NCBI RefSeq assembly: GCF_900142825.1
Contig: NZ_FRCH01000001.1
Span: 1,488,001-1,552,000 of the forward strand
Direction of reading: 5' to 3'
Length of the DNA stretch: 64,000 nt
From: Rhodanobacter sp. OK091
GTDB taxonomy: Bacteria; Pseudomonadota; Gammaproteobacteria; Xanthomonadales; Rhodanobacteraceae
How positions within the stretch are numbered: position 1 is the first letter of the stretch; every line of letters starts with the position of its first letter. Under the pieces are notes generated by a model. The model worked only from the letters and a program-made list of their open reading frames with translations, had not been told where the DNA came from and searched no databases. A program made the position numbers and the translations under genes. This document shows, piece by piece, positions 1-12,324 of this stretch.

Positions 1-1274
1 GGCGCATCGGCACCGAGCACGAAAAATTCGGTTTCCTCACCGACAGCCTCCGCCCCCCGACTTTCGAGGGCGATCGCGGCATCAAGCTGCTACTGGAAAC
101 CATCGCCACCCGCTACGGCTGGGACGTGGCCCGCGAAGGCGAGAACCCGGTAGCGCTGTCGCGCGACAAGGCCTCGATCACATTGGAACCGGCCGGCCAG
201 CTGGAATTGTCCGGTGCGCCACTGGAGACTATCCATCAGACCTGCTGCGAGGTGAACTCGCACCTTGAGGAAGTGCGCTCGATCGCCGACGGCATGGGGC
301 TCGGTTTCCTGGGCATGGGCTTCCAGCCGAAGTGGCGCCGCGACGAGATGCCGTGGATGCCGAAAGGCCGTTACAAGATCATGCGCGAGTACATGCCCAA
401 GGTCGGTTCGCTCGGGCTGGACATGATGACGCGTACCTGCACCGTGCAGGTGAATCTGGATTTTTCCAGCGAAGCGGACATGATCAAGAAGTTTCGCGTG
501 AGCCTGGCGCTGCAGCCGATCGCCACCGCGCTGTTCGCCGACTCGCCGTTCACGGAAGGACGTCCAAACGGCTATCTGTCGTATCGCTCGCACATCTGGA
601 CCGATACCGACCCGCACCGGACGGGGATGCTCGACTTCGTGTTCGCCGACGGCTTCGGCTACGAGCGTTACGTCGACTACATCCTCGACGTGCCGATGTA
701 CTTCAGCTTCCAGGACGGCAACTACATCGACCTGGCCGGACAGGACTTCAAGAAGTTCATGGCCGGCGAACTGCCTACATTGCCCGGCACACGCGCCAGC
801 ATGAAGGACTTCGCCGACCACCTCACCACCGCCTTCCCCGAGGTACGGCTGAAACAATACCTGGAGATGCGCGGCGCCGACGGTGGTCCGTGGAACCGTC
901 TATGCGCATTGCCCGCGTTCTGGGTTGGCCTGCTGTACGACGACGAGGCATTGAATGCCGCGTGGGATCTGGTCAAGGACTTCAGCCGCGAGGAACGCCA
1001 TGCGTTGCGCGACGGCGTGCCGAAGCATGCGTTGAAACTGCTGTTCCGCGGCGGCAGCGTGCGCGACCTCGCCGAGGAAGCGCTGAAGATCGCCGGCCAC
1101 GGCCTGCGGCGGCGCGCGCGCCTCAACAAGAACGGCGCCGACGAAAGCATCTTCCTCGAACCCATGATCGAGATCGTGCAAGCGAATCAGACTCCGGCCG
1201 AACGCAAGCTGGAGCTGTTCCATGGCGCCTGGAACGGCAGCGTCGATCCAGTGTTCCGCGAATTCGCCTACTGA
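1..1274 (+). CDS. gshA: Glutamate-cysteine ligase, 3' part (5' end outside window)
   Basis: Ligates L-glutamate to L-cysteine with ATP, the first and rate-limiting step of cytosolic glutathione synthesis. The reading frame is open from the left edge and begins inside the family's N-terminal GTEHEKFGF motif, so only the first few dozen residues are missing. Further family signs are [10 protein letters not shown], which forms part of the glutamate/ATP site, and [10 protein letters not shown]. It is the GCS2 type shared by plants and many proteobacteria, not the E. coli class I enzyme. The frame ends EFAY followed by TGA. The tautomerase gene follows 61 bases later on the same strand and may be co-transcribed. 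A GTG at 126 is an internal codon, not the start. Confidence 0.93.
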   Translation, partial: RIGTEHEKFGFLTDSLRPPTFEGDRGIKLLLETIATRYGWDVAREGENPVALSRDKASITLEPAGQLELSGAPLETIHQTCCEVNSHLEEVRSIADGMGLGFLGMGFQPKWRRDEMPWMPKGRYKIMREYMPKVGSLGLDMMTRTCTVQVNLDFSSEADMIKKFRVSLALQPIATALFADSPFTEGRPNGYLSYRSHIWTDTDPHRTGMLDFVFADGFGYERYVDYILDVPMYFSFQDGNYIDLAGQDFKKFMAGELPTLPGTRASMKDFADHLTTAFPEVRLKQYLEMRGADGGPWNRLCALPAFWVGLLYDDEALNAAWDLVKDFSREERHALRDGVPKHALKLLFRGGSVRDLAEEALKIAGHGLRRRARLNKNGADESIFLEPMIEIVQANQTPAERKLELFHGAWNGSVDPVFREFAY

Positions 1275-1335
1275 CAGCGCCGCAACGCCAACGGTGCACA
1301 GAACGTGGCAGCGACATCCTCACCGAGAACCTCCC

Positions 1336-1716
1336 ATGCCCCTAGTCCGCATCACCCTTCGCCGCGGCAAGTCGTCCGCCCATCTCGCAGCGTTGCGCAA
1401 CGGCGTCTACCAAGCCATGCGCGAGACCTTCAACGTGCCCGAGAATGATCGCTTCATCCTGATCAGTCAGCACGACGCCGATGAATTCGACTACGACCCC
1501 GGCTACCTCGGCATCGCCCGCAGCGACGACCTGGTGATCGTGCAGATCACCTGCAACACCGGCCGCACGGTGGAAATGAAGCAGGCGCTGTACCGCGGCA
1601 TCGCGGACAACCTGGCCGCCGATCCCGGCCTGCGCCCCGAAGACGTGTTCATCAACCTAGTCGAGACATCGAAGGAGAACTGGTCATTCGGCAACGGCAT
1701 CGCTCAGTACGCGTGA
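1336..1716 (+). CDS. Tautomerase family protein
   Basis: A 126-residue protein that begins MPLVRI, so removal of Met1 would expose Pro2, the catalytic base of the 4-oxalocrotonate tautomerase/MIF superfamily. The length of about 125 residues fits the fused-hairpin (two beta-alpha-beta) subgroup rather than the 60-residue 4-OT monomer. The segment EDVFINLVETSKENWSFG near the C terminus is typical of the uncharacterised tautomerase subgroup. The start is chosen for Pro2. An in-frame ATG 114 bases upstream lies inside the preceding gene and would bury the proline. The substrate cannot be predicted. It lies directly downstream of the glutathione ligase and converges on hemB. Confidence 0.85.
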   Translation: MPLVRITLRRGKSSAHLAALRNGVYQAMRETFNVPENDRFILISQHDADEFDYDPGYLGIARSDDLVIVQITCNTGRTVEMKQALYRGIADNLAADPGLRPEDVFINLVETSKENWSFGNGIAQYA

Positions 1717-1779
1717 CGTCCGCTCTCATTGCCACCGCATGTCGCTGGGCCGATAACGGACGTTGAAAGCTGGCGGCAT

Positions 1780-4567
<2,788 letters not shown>

Positions 4568-4678
4568 GACCTCCCGGCACGCGCACAGCGGCCCGGCATG
4601 CCGGATGCGACCGGTGCTGGACGCTGGCCCGCATTCACGGCAGGCTTGCTGTTTTCCGTATCACCCGATGGAGCACCG

Positions 4679-5689
4679 ATGCGCGTTACCGCCCCCACCC
4701 TGCTGGTCGATCTCGGCGGCACCAATGTCCGCTTCGGCGTGGCGGATCCATCGCGCGACAGGCCGTTGCTGCCCGACAGCATCAGGCGCTACCGCGTGGC
4801 CGAGCACGATTCGCTGGTCTCCACCGCGAAGCAATATCTCGCCGATACCGGCTTGCAGGTGAGCCGCGCCATCGTGGCCGCGGCTGGGCGCATCGTCGAC
4901 GGCGAGACCGTCAAGGTCACCAACAATCCGTGGGCGATCTCGGCTCATCAAACCGCCACCGCGCTGGGTCTGGAATACGTACACCTGGTCAACGATTTCG
5001 CCGCGCAGAGCATGGCGGTGACACTGCTGCACGGCGACGATCTGGTCGACGTGGGCACGGTGCCGCGCCCGGTGGTCGGTGCCGAGGACGAGCAGACCTT
5101 CGCCATCGTCGGCCCGGGCACCGGCCTCGGCGTCGGCGGCCTGCTGGTACGCGGCGGCCATTGCAGCGTGCTGCAGACCGAGGGCGGTCACGCCGGCTTC
5201 GCTGCCCATTCGCCCGAGGACATCGCGATCCTCAATTATCTCAACCAGAAGTACGGGCGCGTGTCCAACGAGCGGCTGATCTGCGGCCAGGGCCTGGTGA
5301 ATCTCTACGACGCGATTTGCCACATCGTCGGAGCCCAACCCGAGGACCTCAAGCCCGAGGACATCACCGCCCGCGCCAAGGTCGACGGCTGTCCGCTGTG
5401 CACCCGCACGGTGGAAACCTTCGCCGGCATCTTCGGCAGCGTCGCCGGCGACCTGGTGCTCACGCTGGGCGCCTGGAACGGGGTCTACCTCACCGGCGGA
5501 CTGATCCCGATCCTGCTGCCCTGGCTGGAACGCGGACGCTTCCGCGAGCGCTTCGAGGCGAAGGGCCGCTTCCGCGACATCATGGAAAAGGTACCGACTC
5601 AGGCGATCATGAATCCCGAACCGGGCCTGCTCGGCGCCGCGGCGCTGGCGGTGATGGAATCGGGTCGGTCGCTGCTGCCGCAGCGATAG
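4679..5689 (+). CDS. glk: Glucokinase
   Basis: Phosphorylates glucose with ATP to glucose-6-phosphate in the cytosol, feeding glycolysis and the oxidative pentose phosphate and Entner-Doudoroff routes (gnd is in this window at 19.8 kb). It is 336 residues, normal for the bacterial Glk (Pfam Glucokinase) family. The phosphate loop LVDLGGTNVRFG lies near the N terminus, the probable catalytic Asp is in VNDFAAQS, GPGTGLGVGG forms the nucleotide site, and EGGHAGFAAHSPED is the sugar-site signature. The ATG at this position has GGAG nine bases upstream. An upstream in-frame ATG would add 27 unconserved residues. It is preceded by the sedolisin and followed 57 bases later by an exported protein gene. 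Confidence 0.95.
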   Translation: MRVTAPTLLVDLGGTNVRFGVADPSRDRPLLPDSIRRYRVAEHDSLVSTAKQYLADTGLQVSRAIVAAAGRIVDGETVKVTNNPWAISAHQTATALGLEYVHLVNDFAAQSMAVTLLHGDDLVDVGTVPRPVVGAEDEQTFAIVGPGTGLGVGGLLVRGGHCSVLQTEGGHAGFAAHSPEDIAILNYLNQKYGRVSNERLICGQGLVNLYDAICHIVGAQPEDLKPEDITARAKVDGCPLCTRTVETFAGIFGSVAGDLVLTLGAWNGVYLTGGLIPILLPWLERGRFRERFEAKGRFRDIMEKVPTQAIMNPEPGLLGAAALAVMESGRSLLPQR

Positions 5690-5746
5690 CCTGCCGCGAC
5701 GCTACGGGCCGGCGCGAATCCTTTCGATGGAATGCGGGGACTGCGT

Positions 5747-6979
5747 ATGCCGTACACCACCATCTTCCGTCTGCTGTTGCTGCTGGCGCTGCCATTCACC
5801 GCGCTGGCAGCGCAATCGCCGGATGCCGGTGTCACCCGCAACCCGACGCTGGCCATACCGACCAAGCCGATCACCACGCGCGCGGAGCTGGATGTCTACC
5901 TGCGCGACACGCCATCGGCAAACTCGCCGCTGAGCTGGCTTACGCCCGGCGCACAACGTCGATTCCTCGACAGCCTGGTGTTCCAGGAGCGTGGGCTTGG
6001 CGGCATGAACCTTGAGGACCTGCGCTACGAACTCACCCGCCAGCGGGCCTATGTCCTGCTGCAACTGTTTGGCGCGCAAAGCTATGCGCTGGACCTGGAT
6101 GCCCGCAGCACCCCGCGCCCGGCCACCGGCGACCAGGCGAGCACACTGGAACCCGCCTACGACCAGTGGCTGAGCGCCTCCGGGCAGGCCGCTGGAAACG
6201 CCGGATCGGCGCTGGCGATCTCGCACAGCTATGCCGCGGGGTTTGCGCCCGAACAGACCAACGCACGCATGCATTCGCTCGGCGACCGCGACGTGGAGCT
6301 GCTGTTCCGCGCCGCGACGCTGGCGTTCCATGCCACCGGCCAGCCGGATTACCTCGCCGACATGCGCCGCGACTTCGCCGAACTGGAACGCCGCCATGAG
6401 GTCGACCGTCCACATGCCAGCGATCTCTATGATGCGCTGCTGGCCGCCCATCACAGCGACGAAGCCCGCACGGTGCTCGCCGCTCACCCCTCGATCGAAC
6501 GTCGCCCGCCGCCACTGATGCGCACGTTCAATCGTATCCGCGACAACCAGCCCAGCCTGTGGATAGCCATGCTGGACACACACAAACGCGAGCTGGTGCG
6601 TTTCCGCTTCAATATCCGCGCCCCTGCGCAGGTCATCGTGCTGGCCTCGACCGGCTGCCATTTCTCCGCGGACGCCGCGCGCGACATCGAAGCCGATCCA
6701 TTGTTGCGCGACCTGTTCCGCGGATATGCGCAATGGGTAGCGTCCGCCAGCGAGGTCACCGCCTTCGATGCCGTGCGCGACTGGAACCAGGCGCATCCCG
6801 CCTTGCGGCTCGGTATTGCCTACGACAATGCCACCTTGCCGATGGTCGAGCGTTTCGACACCCCCACGTTCTACTTCCTCGATCATGGCGCCGTCGTCGA
6901 CACGGTGATCGGCTGGCCAGCGGGCGGCAATCTCGATGCGCTCCGGCGCGGGTTGCGCAAGATCAATCTGCTGCATTGA
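5747..6979 (+). CDS. Exported protein of unknown function with C-terminal thioredoxin-like fold
   Basis: About 410 residues. The N terminus MPYTTIFRLLLLLALPFTALA is a signal peptide with a predicted cut after ALA, so the protein should be periplasmic or outer. The middle, about residues 40-270, looks helical and has no motif I recognise. The last 140 residues resemble a thioredoxin/TlpA fold: VIVLASTGCHFSADAARD stands where WCxxC would be, and DTPTFYFLDHGAVVD is the cis-Pro strand. Only one cysteine is present in the active-site position, so classical disulfide exchange is unlikely. An ATG 15 bases upstream (MRGLRMP) is an alternative start; the chosen one has GGGGA six bases before it. It lies between glk and a HAD phosphatase gene on the same strand. 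Confidence 0.7.
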   Translation: MPYTTIFRLLLLLALPFTALAAQSPDAGVTRNPTLAIPTKPITTRAELDVYLRDTPSANSPLSWLTPGAQRRFLDSLVFQERGLGGMNLEDLRYELTRQRAYVLLQLFGAQSYALDLDARSTPRPATGDQASTLEPAYDQWLSASGQAAGNAGSALAISHSYAAGFAPEQTNARMHSLGDRDVELLFRAATLAFHATGQPDYLADMRRDFAELERRHEVDRPHASDLYDALLAAHHSDEARTVLAAHPSIERRPPPLMRTFNRIRDNQPSLWIAMLDTHKRELVRFRFNIRAPAQVIVLASTGCHFSADAARDIEADPLLRDLFRGYAQWVASASEVTAFDAVRDWNQAHPALRLGIAYDNATLPMVERFDTPTFYFLDHGAVVDTVIGWPAGGNLDALRRGLRKINLLH

Positions 6980-7001
6980 TGCGATTTCCCGGAGAATCCT
7001 T

Positions 7002-7685
7002 ATGCCCCGCAACGACACCGCCTTCCTGTTCGACCTCGACGGCACCCTGGTCGACAGCGTGTACCAGCATGTGCTGGCGTGGAAGGAAGCGCTGGACAAG
7101 GAAGGCGTGGAGCTGTCGGTGTGGCGCATCCATCGCAAGATCGGCATGAGCGGCGGCCTGTTCGCGAATATCCTGCTGCGCGAGACCGGGCTGGAGATCA
7201 CCGCGGAGCGACTGGCACGGCTGCGCGAATGGCATGCCGAGGCGTTCAACCGGCAGCACACACAGGGCTCGGTACGGCCCCTGCCGGGAGCGCGCGAGCT
7301 GCTGGCCTACCTGACCGCGCAAGACATCCCCTGGGCGATCGCCACCAGCGGGCGTATGCAGACCGCAGCGCACAATCTCGAAGCACTGGGTGTCGACCCG
7401 TCGAAGATACCGGTGGTGACGCGCGACCAGGTGCGTCATGCCAAGCCCGATCCGGATCTGTTTCTCGCCGCCGCTGCGCGACTGGGCGTCGACATCCATC
7501 ATTCGCTGGTGATCGGCGACAGCGTGTGGGACATGCTCGCCGCACAGCGTGCCCGTGCGCTCGGCGTGGGTCTGCTCTCCGGCGGCTACGGGCTGGCGGA
7601 GCTGCAGCAGTCGGGCGCGTTCCGCGTGTACGACGATCCTGCCGACCTGCTGCGAAATATCGACGAGGTTGCCGCGCGCGACTGA
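7002..7685 (+). CDS. HAD-superfamily phosphatase (beta-phosphoglucomutase/GPH-like)
   Basis: A 227-residue cytosolic HAD subfamily IA enzyme. Motif I is FLFDLDGTLVDS with nucleophile Asp and acid Asp two residues later. Motif II is AIATSG, the motif III lysine is in HAKPDPDLF, and motif IV is VIGDSVWDM. A helical cap lies between motifs I and II (residues 20-85), as in phosphoglycolate phosphatase and beta-phosphoglucomutase. Those two activities are the likeliest, but the substrate cannot be read from the sequence. GGAGA precedes the ATG. The gene follows the unknown exported protein by 22 bases and is probably co-transcribed with it. Confidence 0.88.
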   Translation: MPRNDTAFLFDLDGTLVDSVYQHVLAWKEALDKEGVELSVWRIHRKIGMSGGLFANILLRETGLEITAERLARLREWHAEAFNRQHTQGSVRPLPGARELLAYLTAQDIPWAIATSGRMQTAAHNLEALGVDPSKIPVVTRDQVRHAKPDPDLFLAAAARLGVDIHHSLVIGDSVWDMLAAQRARALGVGLLSGGYGLAELQQSGAFRVYDDPADLLRNIDEVAARD

Positions 7686-7814
7686 GCGGATTCCCTGCGC
7701 GGCGTGAGCGCCTTCACTGCAGGACCTGAATGATGTTTGCCGGCATCATGAAAAATTAATCCCCCGCGTGCGCACAGACGATAGGCTCCCGAGCAATCGC
7801 CCACGGAGCTACTC

Positions 7815-8126
7815 ATGCGCCGACTCGTCGCCAGTCTCCCGCTTGCCCTGCTGCTCGCCGCGTGCTCGCCCACGCCGACGCCGTCGCAACCTGCGACTGG
7901 CCAAGCCGCGCCAGCCAATGCCGCGCTAGGCTCTGCCGAATGGTACGCATGGGTCGATCAATCGCTGGGTATCGACGAACAGGGTCCGCAGCGCGGTTCG
8001 GCCGAATGGAATCAGGCCGTGCAGAACAAGCTGGGGCAGGAAGCGCCGCAATCGAAACCGGGCTCGCCGCAATGGCAGCAATCCGTCGACGCGTTGCTGC
8101 GCACGCGCATGCCGCCGTCGTCTTGA
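7815..8126 (+). CDS. Small lipoprotein with three tandem tryptophan repeats
   Basis: A 103-residue protein with a lipoprotein signal peptide and lipobox LLAAC (Cys19), followed by a Pro/Ala/Thr-rich linker. The mature part has three similar units of about 26 residues starting GSAEWYAWVD, GSAEWNQAVQ and GSPQWQQSVD. Each has Gly-Ser, a Trp three residues on, a helix-like stretch with Val, and a Leu near the end. The units are separated by linkers rich in Gln, Pro and Gly. I do not recognise the family. No outer-membrane avoidance signal (Asp at +2) is present, so an outer-membrane location is likely. CGGAG sits nine bases before the ATG. It is convergent with the SNF2 helicase gene. Confidence 0.8.
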   Translation: MRRLVASLPLALLLAACSPTPTPSQPATGQAAPANAALGSAEWYAWVDQSLGIDEQGPQRGSAEWNQAVQNKLGQEAPQSKPGSPQWQQSVDALLRTRMPPSS

Positions 8127-8158
8127 GCGATGCGTTGAACTGACAACGTACGAAGTCG

Positions 8159-11100
8159 TCAGCCCGGTGCCAGCAAGGTATCCAGGTCGACCTGATCGAA
8201 ACTGAGTTTTTCGCGGCTGCCGCCACCTTCCAGCACGGCCGCGGCCAGTTCGGCCTTGCGCGCTTTCAGCTCTTCGATGCGCTCTTCCACCGTGCCGCTG
8301 GTGATCAGGCGGAACACGAATACCGGCTTGTCCTGGCCGATGCGATGGGCACGGTCGCTGGCCTGGGCCTCGGCAGCCGGGTTCCACCACGGGTCGTAGT
8401 GGATCACGGTGTCGGCCGCCGTGAGGTTGAGGCCCACGCCGCCGGCCTTCAGCGACAGCAGGAACAACGGTACCTCGCCGTTCTGGAAACGCTGCACCGG
8501 TTCGGCGCGATCACGCGTCTCGCCAGTGAGGGTCACATAGCGGATGCGCCGGCGATCGAGCTCGGCCGCGATCAGCTTCAGCATGCCGGTGAATTGCGAG
8601 AACAGCAGCACCTTGCGGCCTTCGTCGAGCAGCGCCGGCAGCATGTCCATCAGCAGTTCGAACTTGGCCGATTCGTGCACGCCGCGCGCCACTTCGAGTT
8701 TCACCAGCCGCGGATCGCAGCAGACCTGGCGCAGCTTGAGCAGCGCATCGAGCACCACGATGCCGGAGTGCGCGATGCCGCGCTGGGCGATCACCTCGCG
8801 CAATTCCTCCGCCAGCGACAGGCGCAGGCCTTCGTACAGTTCGCGCTGGCGACCTTCCAGCACCACCCGGCGGGTGATCTCGGTCTTCGGCGGCAACTCC
8901 TTGGCCACCTGCGCCTTGGTCCGGCGCAGGATGAAGGGCGCCAGGCGCAGGTTGAGCCGCTGCTGGCATTCCTCGTCGTGCTGCTTCTCGATCGGCACGC
9001 GGTAGAAGCGGCGGAATGCGCCTTCGTCGCCAAGCAGGCCAGGCACCGCCAGATCGATCTGCGACCACAACTCGCCCAGGTGGTTTTCCAGCGGCGTACC
9101 GGTGAGGCAGACGTAGCGCGGCGTGCGCAGGCTGAGCAGCGCGCGGCGCGCCTGCGTACGCGGGTTCTTCACCTGCTGCGCCTCGTCCAGCACGATCAGC
9201 GCAAAGGATTGCTTTCTCAAAGTGACCACGTCGCGCGGCAGCAGCGCGTAACTGGTCAGCACGATGTCCTGCGCGCCGAGCTGGGCGAATTCTTCGGCCC
9301 GTTGCGGGCCGTGCAAGGTCAATACATGCAGCATCGGGGCGAAGCGCGTGATCTCCGATTGCCAGTTCGGAATCAGGCTGGTCGGCACCACGATCAACGC
9401 CGGCTGGGTCAGTGCGCCGCTCTGTTTCAGCGACAGCAGATGGGTGATCAGCTGCAGCGTCTTGCCCAGGCCCATGTCGTCGGCCAGTACGCCGCCGACG
9501 CCGGCTTCGGCCAATGCGTTCAACCAGCGCAGACCCTCGCGCTGGTACGGCCGCATCTCCACCGTGAGCCCTTCCGGCACCGCATCGCTGGCACGCTCGG
9601 CGGCATCGCGCAGGCGCGCGGCGAAACCGAGCAGCGGCTCGGCCGCTTCCAGCGTGCTGCCGCGGGGCATCGCCGCGACGAGCTCCTCCAGCCGGCCGGC
9701 CTGCACTCGCGGCAGATGGAGCTTCTTGCGCGGCTTCTCCAGATATTCGGCCAGCGGTGCCAGCAGGCCGCGCAGCTCCTTCAGCCGCACCGGCACGCGG
9801 CGGCGCGCATCGACCGGCGCGTACCACACTGCGTCTTCCGGCTCGTTCGGCGCGGGACGCAGGTTCAACTGATGCTCGGCCAGCGCCTGCGCCACCGCGG
9901 GCAACAGGTTATGCCGCTGGCCATCGAGCTCGATGCCGATTTCCAGGTCGAACGCATGATCGTCGGCGTCTTCCACCGCCTGGCCATACCAGCGCACCGG
10001 GCCTTCCAGTACTTCGAACGGAAAGCTCGGTGCGTACTCGACCTGGAAATTTTCCTGTTCGAGCTTCGGCCGCAGAGCCAGCCAGCGTGCCGGCGTGTTG
10101 ACTTCCAGCGCCCCGGCGTAACCGGTGCCGGGAAACAGCCAGGCATCCTCGGGCAAGGTCTCGGCTACGTCCCACGGCAGGCCTTCGGTGTCCACGCCAG
10201 GGGTGAGGCCGGCGCGTTCGAGCTGCTCCATCGCCGACAATTCTTCGGCGCGGCGGCGGGTGATCTCGACCAGCTGGCCGTTGCGCACGCGGCGAACCAG
10301 TGGCTCGCCGCCGCGGCCGGGCAAGCGTTCACCGGCGTAGTCGAACGCCAGCCGCGCATAGCCCAGGGGCGGTGTGCCGGCAGCCAGCCGGGCATGCCGG
10401 GTCAGCGCGTGCATGGTCAGCACCGGCTTCGGCGCCAGCTCCGAGCGACGCACCTCGCCGAACACCTGCGGCAACGGCACCCGCGTGGCCAGCCGGCTGC
10501 CCGGCAGGCGATTGCGCAGGCGGCGGCCGTGCTCGTGTTTCAGCGGCGGCAGATCCAGCCAGTGGGTTTCCTCGGCCGCGGCATCGAACAAGCCCACGGT
10601 GGCACGCTCGGCGTCGAGATACCAAAGGCCATCGATGCGCAGCAGGCGCTGGCTGTGCGGCAGCAAGGGCAGCAGACGCTGACTGCCGTCCGGTTCCATC
10701 TGCCAATGCCAGTTGAGCTGGTGCGACTTGCCGCGCGACAGCCGCAACCCGGCCAGGCCGCCCAGAAAACACGGTGCGGTATCGAGGATCTCGGCGAGCA
10801 AGGTATCGCCGACATGGCCGCTGAGGCGTGCATAGCTGCGGGTTTTGCGCACGTTCTGCGGCAATCCGAGCATGGTGGCGGCGAGGCGTTGTTCGTGCGG
10901 CTGCAGCGGCGACTGCGCCAGGTGCCGGCTGTCCAGCGGTACCGGTCGCACGTAGCGGCCGTGTTCGGCCACCGTCAGCAGTACCGGTGCCGCATCCAGC
11001 CGGGCAAATGCGGCGCCTTCTTCCGGCATCACTTCCAGAAAGAAACCGAGCACGCCATGGTCATCGGTCACCACTGGCTTGGGCGCAGCGAGCAGCCGTC

Positions 11101-11182
11101 GCCACGCCTGCGGCAAGGCTTCGTCCTCGCCGACTGGCCCTGTGCCGGCGTGCTGTTTCTCGTCCGGTTGCTGCATGCGCAT
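8159..11182 (-). CDS. SNF2/RapA-type DEAD-box helicase
   Basis: About 1007 residues. The N-terminal half is an unconserved region of the bacterial SNF2 type. The C-terminal half carries the SNF2 ATPase: DDMGLGKT (Walker A), VLDEAQQVKNP (DExx), LTGTPLENHLGELWS, then the helicase C domain with LFSQFTGML, SLKAGGVGLNLTAADTVIHYDPWWNP and the arginine motif SDRAHRIGQ. Bacterial members are ATP-driven DNA translocases that remodel protein-DNA complexes; the target here is unknown. The N-terminal zinc-binding SWIM domain found in many relatives is not visible. Start is uncertain: MRMQQPDEK is used, but the frame is open up to an ATG at 11272. It follows gpsA on the same strand. Confidence 0.93.
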   Translation of the reverse strand: MRMQQPDEKQHAGTGPVGEDEALPQAWRRLLAAPKPVVTDDHGVLGFFLEVMPEEGAAFARLDAAPVLLTVAEHGRYVRPVPLDSRHLAQSPLQPHEQRLAATMLGLPQNVRKTRSYARLSGHVGDTLLAEILDTAPCFLGGLAGLRLSRGKSHQLNWHWQMEPDGSQRLLPLLPHSQRLLRIDGLWYLDAERATVGLFDAAAEETHWLDLPPLKHEHGRRLRNRLPGSRLATRVPLPQVFGEVRRSELAPKPVLTMHALTRHARLAAGTPPLGYARLAFDYAGERLPGRGGEPLVRRVRNGQLVEITRRRAEELSAMEQLERAGLTPGVDTEGLPWDVAETLPEDAWLFPGTGYAGALEVNTPARWLALRPKLEQENFQVEYAPSFPFEVLEGPVRWYGQAVEDADDHAFDLEIGIELDGQRHNLLPAVAQALAEHQLNLRPAPNEPEDAVWYAPVDARRRVPVRLKELRGLLAPLAEYLEKPRKKLHLPRVQAGRLEELVAAMPRGSTLEAAEPLLGFAARLRDAAERASDAVPEGLTVEMRPYQREGLRWLNALAEAGVGGVLADDMGLGKTLQLITHLLSLKQSGALTQPALIVVPTSLIPNWQSEITRFAPMLHVLTLHGPQRAEEFAQLGAQDIVLTSYALLPRDVVTLRKQSFALIVLDEAQQVKNPRTQARRALLSLRTPRYVCLTGTPLENHLGELWSQIDLAVPGLLGDEGAFRRFYRVPIEKQHDEECQQRLNLRLAPFILRRTKAQVAKELPPKTEITRRVVLEGRQRELYEGLRLSLAEELREVIAQRGIAHSGIVVLDALLKLRQVCCDPRLVKLEVARGVHESAKFELLMDMLPALLDEGRKVLLFSQFTGMLKLIAAELDRRRIRYVTLTGETRDRAEPVQRFQNGEVPLFLLSLKAGGVGLNLTAADTVIHYDPWWNPAAEAQASDRAHRIGQDKPVFVFRLITSGTVEERIEELKARKAELAAAVLEGGGSREKLSFDQVDLDTLLAPG

Positions 11183-11289
11183 GCGATCCGTGGCGACAAC
11201 CAAAACGTTGAGCTTAGCAGCGCAGAGGCGAGTTGCGATGGTCGTCGTGCATGCGGATCGAGGAACCCGCATCGCGACCGGAAAGGGAT

Positions 11290-12315
11290 TCAGGCGGTGC
11301 CGAACAGACCTTGCGGATATTCCGGCTTCTGCTCGCGCGCCATCAACGCCTTGAGCCCTTCGACCGGGGTGACCTCGCCGTGCAGCACGGCGCGCACGCC
11401 GGCACTGATCGGCAGGTCCAGCCCGTGCTTGTCGGCCAGCCGCGCCACTTCGTCAGCGCTGAGAATGCTCTCCACCACCTGACCGATCTGCCGTACCGCT
11501 TCATCGATCGCCACGCCTTGGCCCAGCGCAAGACCGAGCCGCCGGTTGCGCGACAGGTCGCCGGTGCAGGTCAGCACCAGATCGCCGAGGCCGGACAGGC
11601 CGATCAGCGTCTCCGGTCGCGCGCCGAGCGCCACGCCGAGGCGCAGCATCTCGTTCATGCCGCGGGTGATCAGGCCGGCGCGGGCGTTCAGGCCCAGCTG
11701 CATGCCATCGGCGATGCCGGTGGCCACCGCCAGAACGTTCTTCATCGCGCCGCCGAGTTCGGCACCCAGCATGTCGCCGCCGGAATACGCGCGCAGATTC
11801 GGCGCGTGCAGAAGGCTGGCCAGCTGCTGAGCGAACGCCGCGTCGTCCGAATGCACGGTGACCGCGCTGGGCAGGCCGGCCGCCACTTCCTTCGCGAACG
11901 ACGGGCCGGTGACCACCGCCGCGGCGCGGCCGGGCAGCTGTTCGGCCACCAGTTCATGCAGGAAACGCCCGGTACCCGGTTCGAAGCCCTTGGTCGCCCA
12001 TGCGATCGCGGTGTTGGCGTCGAGCAGCGGCGCCAGTTCGACCAGCATCGAGGAGAACGCATGGCTGGGCACCACGATCAGCACGATGTCCGCACCGCGC
12101 ACCGCGCTGGCCAGATCGCTTTCGTAGCCCAGCTCCAGCGGCAGTTCGATGTCCGGCAGATAGCGCTGGTTGCAACGACTCGCCGCGATCGCCGCCAATG
12201 CCGCGCGGTCACGTCCCCACAATCGGGTCGGCACACCGTTGCGCGCGGTCAATGCCGCCAGCGCCGTGCCCCAGGAGCCGGCGCCGAGAACGGTCAGCTT
12301 CGGGTTTTCAACCAT
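11290..12315 (-). CDS. gpsA: NAD(P)H-dependent glycerol-3-phosphate dehydrogenase
   Basis: Reduces dihydroxyacetone phosphate to sn-glycerol-3-phosphate, the backbone for phospholipid synthesis; PlsB, encoded at 32 kb, uses the product. It is 341 residues. The Rossmann loop [11 protein letters not shown] is near residue 10, with VVPSHAF and [10 protein letters not shown] following. The catalytic lysine lies in [13 protein letters not shown], and [14 protein letters not shown] is the C-terminal substrate signature. The gene starts nine bases after the secB stop, so the two are co-transcribed, the same secB-gpsA order as in E. coli. The SNF2 gene follows downstream. Confidence 0.97.
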   Translation of the reverse strand: MVENPKLTVLGAGSWGTALAALTARNGVPTRLWGRDRAALAAIAASRCNQRYLPDIELPLELGYESDLASAVRGADIVLIVVPSHAFSSMLVELAPLLDANTAIAWATKGFEPGTGRFLHELVAEQLPGRAAAVVTGPSFAKEVAAGLPSAVTVHSDDAAFAQQLASLLHAPNLRAYSGGDMLGAELGGAMKNVLAVATGIADGMQLGLNARAGLITRGMNEMLRLGVALGARPETLIGLSGLGDLVLTCTGDLSRNRRLGLALGQGVAIDEAVRQIGQVVESILSADEVARLADKHGLDLPISAGVRAVLHGEVTPVEGLKALMAREQKPEYPQGLFGTA

Positions 12316-12324
12316 GCCGTCAAC

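Noticed and set aside
7740..7760. ATGATG...CATCAT inverted repeat before the lipoprotein gene
   Set aside because: Too short and without any associated element to support a regulatory call.
8345..11482. A 1045-codon open frame on the plus strand
   Set aside because: It is the exact antisense of the SNF2 helicase, whose motifs are intact on the minus strand. GC-rich codon use leaves the opposite strand open; its composition (rich in Gln, His, Arg, Ala) is typical of such shadows.
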